DNA from: an uncultured Chlorobiaceae bacterium
GTDB taxonomy: Bacteria > Bacteroidota > Chlorobiia > Chlorobiales > Chlorobiaceae
Assembly (NCBI GenBank): GCA_903887845.1
Contig: CAISRC010000022.1
Coordinates: forward strand, 1-42,853
Length of the DNA: 42,853 nucleotides
Direction: 5' to 3'
The notes under the pieces: generated by a model
What the model was told of the DNA's origin: nothing
Seen by the model: the letters and a program-made list of their open reading frames with translations, nothing else
The model's database searches: none
Shown: in pieces, positions 40,681 to 42,853 of the stretch
How the letters are laid out: every line of letters begins with the position of its first letter
Position numbering within the stretch: the stretch's first letter is position 1
Program-made: the position numbers and the translations under genes

Positions 40681-42236
40681 CTCGTGTGGAAGAGATTTGT
40701 CAACACTCATGCTGGGCTGGTCAACGTAGCGGCATAATAATCAGTCTTAAAGGCAATCAAGAAGCTTCTGGATAACCGCCATATTGCAGCCCGGCCTATC
40801 GCGCTTGAACTCCGCCGGTGTGGTATGGTGACACCACAGAAGCATCTTCCCGCAAGCGGGTGGCGTGGTTGTCATGGTGGCAGGGTCGAGTCTCAGTGTA
40901 TTCAATGCGTTCAACAGCCGCGCACAGAGGGAAGATCGCAACTGTTCAACGCCCTTTACCTCTACGCGCTCCGCTTGGAACTCGCGATATACTGCTCAGT
41001 CACGCTGCTTGCAATGGGCTGCTGTGCTGGCTGCCTGCTTTGCAAGGAGCAAGCAGTGCGCCTTCGCAATGAAGAGCTTTCTGCGCGCTTCGCTTGCTGG
41101 CAGGCCAGGCAGCGGCGGGAATGCGGTCCAGAAGAGCTGGCTATGGCTGCTGCGTGCGGGGCAGGGGCGGCGCGAAAGGGCTGTTCATCCGGGGGTGCAA
41201 TTGGCTGCCTCCGCAGGGCTGTTGCGGAACCACCGTCATGTCGTCAGGCAGCCGCGCCAAATCATCATGCTGTTCCTCATACTCTCGGGCGGTCTGCCCG
41301 GCGCATCTTATTTTCTCCGCGCTCCGCTTGGGGCGATGTACTGCTCAGTCATGCTGTTTGCTGAGTACGTCCAGTGAAGTCTGGTGAAATCGTGCAAGGC
41401 AAACAGCCCGCCTTCACAATGAAGAGCGCAAGGTAAAAAGAGTTCGGGGTACCTCACTCCATTTACCTGCAAAAGCGGCGCTGTTGGGGTACCAACCACG
41501 CCGCATGGCGATATACTTACTTTGTCATGCCGCTTGCAGGAAGAAGAGCAAGTGTCATGCCAAAGTAAATGAAGAGCGCAAGGTAAAAAGAGTTCGGAGT
41601 ACCTCACTCCTTTTACCTGCAACTAAAAGAACTCCGCAGCCTCCGGTGTACCGGAAGCTGCTCCGCGAATGCGGGGGGAGTACCCCCCACACCCCCGGTT
41701 GGTATGGGTGGTGTTTGTTTGGTTGCTGGGCGTGCGTCGGTGCGCGTACCGGTAGCTTTTGCCCGCTTGTTGGTTGCCGTTCGGTGGCAGCGTCTTTATG
41801 GGCTGGCTCCGCCCCCCATTTCCCCCTGGTGCTCGGGCGTAAGTCTCCAGCCTCCCCCCAGTGCGGCAGCCGGTCAGCGTTCACCAAGCCCCCATCGCTG
41901 CATTTTTCTCTCTTGTCACGCCCTGAACTTATGGCTTTACTGGTGCAGCCTTGCCTGCTGGACCTTGTGCCATCGGCGCAGTCAGGCAAGTGTTTCAGTG
42001 GGTTCAAAAAAACAGACGAATCACGGGACAGAAAGGATGGGTTTTTGGTAATTCATTTTGAAAAAATCCGGGTGAAACAGAAGAGCTGCATTATTTATTT
42101 GGTAAAAATTAAGTCAGCAAAAATCGTACTTAACTATATATTATTTAATAATTTAAATTCTTTTTTCATCTTTATTTTCTTATATTTAAGTGTATTTAAA
42201 AAGTGTTTCTAATGTCTTAAAAATAGGAGGCTTGTA
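40681..42236. repeat. GC-rich repeat region with three bipartite modules and several hairpins
   Basis: I see no credible gene in these 1.55 kb. A sequence of the type GCGAT-TACT...GTCA-GC-GCTTGC occurs at about 40984, 41333 and 41506, each followed 60-90 bases later by AATGAAGAGC (41070, 41417, 41568). After the last two, a hairpin AGGTAAA...TTTACCT with inner GGAGT/ACTCC repeats (41424-41474 and 41575-41622). NGTA-loop hairpins are at 41475-41504 (GCGGCG, GTTGG, loop GGTA), 41639-41658 (TCCGG, loop TGTA) and 41673-41688 (GGGGGG, loop AGTA). From 42080 the sequence becomes AT-rich up to the next gene. Confidence 0.65.
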
Positions 42237-42449
42237 ATGTACCAAACAAAAAGGAGCAAATATTTTGTGGCTTACATGCCAGGCAGTAAAGTTTTAGGGT
42301 CTTTCTGTATTGTCGGTATTGATGGCAATTGCGCCAATACCGGGAAAAGCGCCAAGGCTTTTAAATCGGAGGGCTACAAAATTATACCCTATGAGCAAGC
42401 GGTAAAGGAAATAAGATCAAGGTACGGAGAGGAAGGGGAAAGGCTTTAA
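42237..42449 (+). CDS. Small uncharacterised protein
   Basis: Protein of 70 aa with a strong AGGAGG 6 bases before its ATG. It reads MYQTKRSKYFVAYMPGSKVL and later GKSAKAFKSEGYKIIPYEQA, an alpha/beta-looking soluble protein with no family I know. The excellent ribosome-binding site and the similar small gene downstream support real translation. Confidence 0.6.
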   Translation: MYQTKRSKYFVAYMPGSKVLGSFCIVGIDGNCANTGKSAKAFKSEGYKIIPYEQAVKEIRSRYGEEGERL

Positions 42450-42467
42450 CATACACACAGGCACAAT

Positions 42468-42703
42468 AACACAAACGACCAAACCGGAACAGGAGAAAAA
42501 ATGAGACTTGATTACACGACGGACGGGTTAAACTGGACAACACAGGAACTTGAAGGTTTTATGGGATGCGTTGTTTTAATGACGCTAATCCTCCCTGCAG
42601 GCGCTTTTGGAATGTTGGGATGTCATTTCTTCGATTCTCCTGTAGGGCTAAAAAAAATGCTTGGTAGCATTCTTGACCGTTAAAAAAACACAAACGACCA
42701 AAC
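42468..42703 (+). repeat. Repeated 17-base leader before two gene starts
   Basis: AACACAAACGACCAAAC stands at 42468-42484 before the gene at 42501 and again at 42687-42703, where it is followed by taacaggagg, a ribosome-binding site. At the second copy the IS21-type end begins instead of a start codon. Confidence 0.7.
42501..42683 (+). CDS. Small hydrophobic protein
   Basis: Protein of 60 aa with ACAGGAG before the ATG. One transmembrane-like segment (about residues 20-42, FMGCVVLMTLILPAGAFGML) follows a polar N-terminus (LDYTTDGLNWTTQELE). It belongs to the same short run as the 70-aa gene, 51 bases upstream. No function is assigned. Confidence 0.6.
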   Translation: MRLDYTTDGLNWTTQELEGFMGCVVLMTLILPAGAFGMLGCHFFDSPVGLKKMLGSILDR

Positions 42704-42714
42704 TAACAGGAGGC

Positions 42715-42853
42715 TGAGCACACCGGAGTATAGTGTACCACCTCTACCGGAGCAAAGTGTACCAGCGATTCCGGAGCATAGTGTACCACCTGTACCGGAG
42801 TAAAGTGTACCAGGTATACCGGGCGAAAGTGTACCACCCAATCATGTCAGATT
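42715..42853. mobile_element. End of an IS21-type element with five 24-bp terminal repeats
   Basis: Five contiguous units of 24 bases (42723-42842) share CCGGAGYAWAGTGTACCA at each start and differ in the last six bases. Runs of such repeats ending in GTGTACCA are typical of IS21-family tips, where transposase binds. A TG dinucleotide at 42715 could be the tip. The istA/istB genes would lie beyond the window. Confidence 0.65.

Noticed and set aside
42723-42842. CRISPR-like array of five short repeats
   Set aside because: Units are contiguous 24-mers with only six variable bases, far too short for spacers; the GTGTACCA repeats fit an IS21-type tip.

Overview
The window reads as Gram-negative chromosome that runs into a large genomic island. 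An Lpt-type lipopolysaccharide permease and surface-glycan glycosyltransferases indicate a Gram-negative host. The overall gene style recalls the green sulfur bacteria (Chlorobiaceae), but that is an impression without a database search.

Bases 1-4700 are the flank: the start of an IS5-type transposase (edge), a GT2 and a GT4 glycosyltransferase, and an LptF/LptG-type permease. At 4698-4744 lies only the 3' half of a tRNA-Lys(CTT) on the minus strand, still followed by its terminator. A P4-type tyrosine integrase starts 170 bases further on. A displaced tRNA 3' half on the minus strand marks the left end of an element whose right end, with the whole tRNA, should lie to the right. No second copy is seen, so everything from about 4745 to the window end may be island (at least 38 kb, possibly composite).

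The first module (4.9-18.8 kb) holds the integrase, a structured non-coding stretch, an AlpA-like regulator, a 1045-residue DUF4062-NACHT-FGE/lectin protein, and a minus-strand phage block: scaffold, capsid, connector-like proteins, LRR/lectin fibre-like protein, holin, amidase, lipoprotein, terminase and portal. The last ~120 bases of the NACHT gene are strongly adenine-depleted and keep the N-to-D/G/S/A codon pattern of a diversity-generating retroelement (DGR) variable repeat. No reverse transcriptase is in the window. The phage block has capsid, packaging and lysis genes but no recognisable tail or replication genes.

The second module (19-34.2 kb) is a defence island. It has an SNF2 helicase, a HigB/HigA-ImmA toxin-antitoxin pair, type III-like Mod and Res genes, a dGTPase-family HD hydrolase coupled to a nucleotidyltransferase-fold protein, and a coupled operon of PD-(D/E)XK nuclease, HipA-like kinase and DUF3037. 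A DUF3800 remnant follows. Most of these act on foreign DNA, nucleotide pools or cell growth, so the region looks like layered anti-phage immunity.

The third module (34.2-42.85 kb) has umuDC with a palindromic operator candidate, a uracil-DNA-glycosylase-like protein, two tiny genes and the end of an IS21-type element. It also holds about 3.5 kb of GC-rich non-coding repeats. These repeats carry many hairpins with an NGTA tetraloop and different stems. Their mismatches are mostly C-A on the plus strand, i.e. G-U on the minus strand, and several stems show compensatory changes between copies. Together with the DGR-type NACHT sensor, this hairpin family is the most promising undescribed content.
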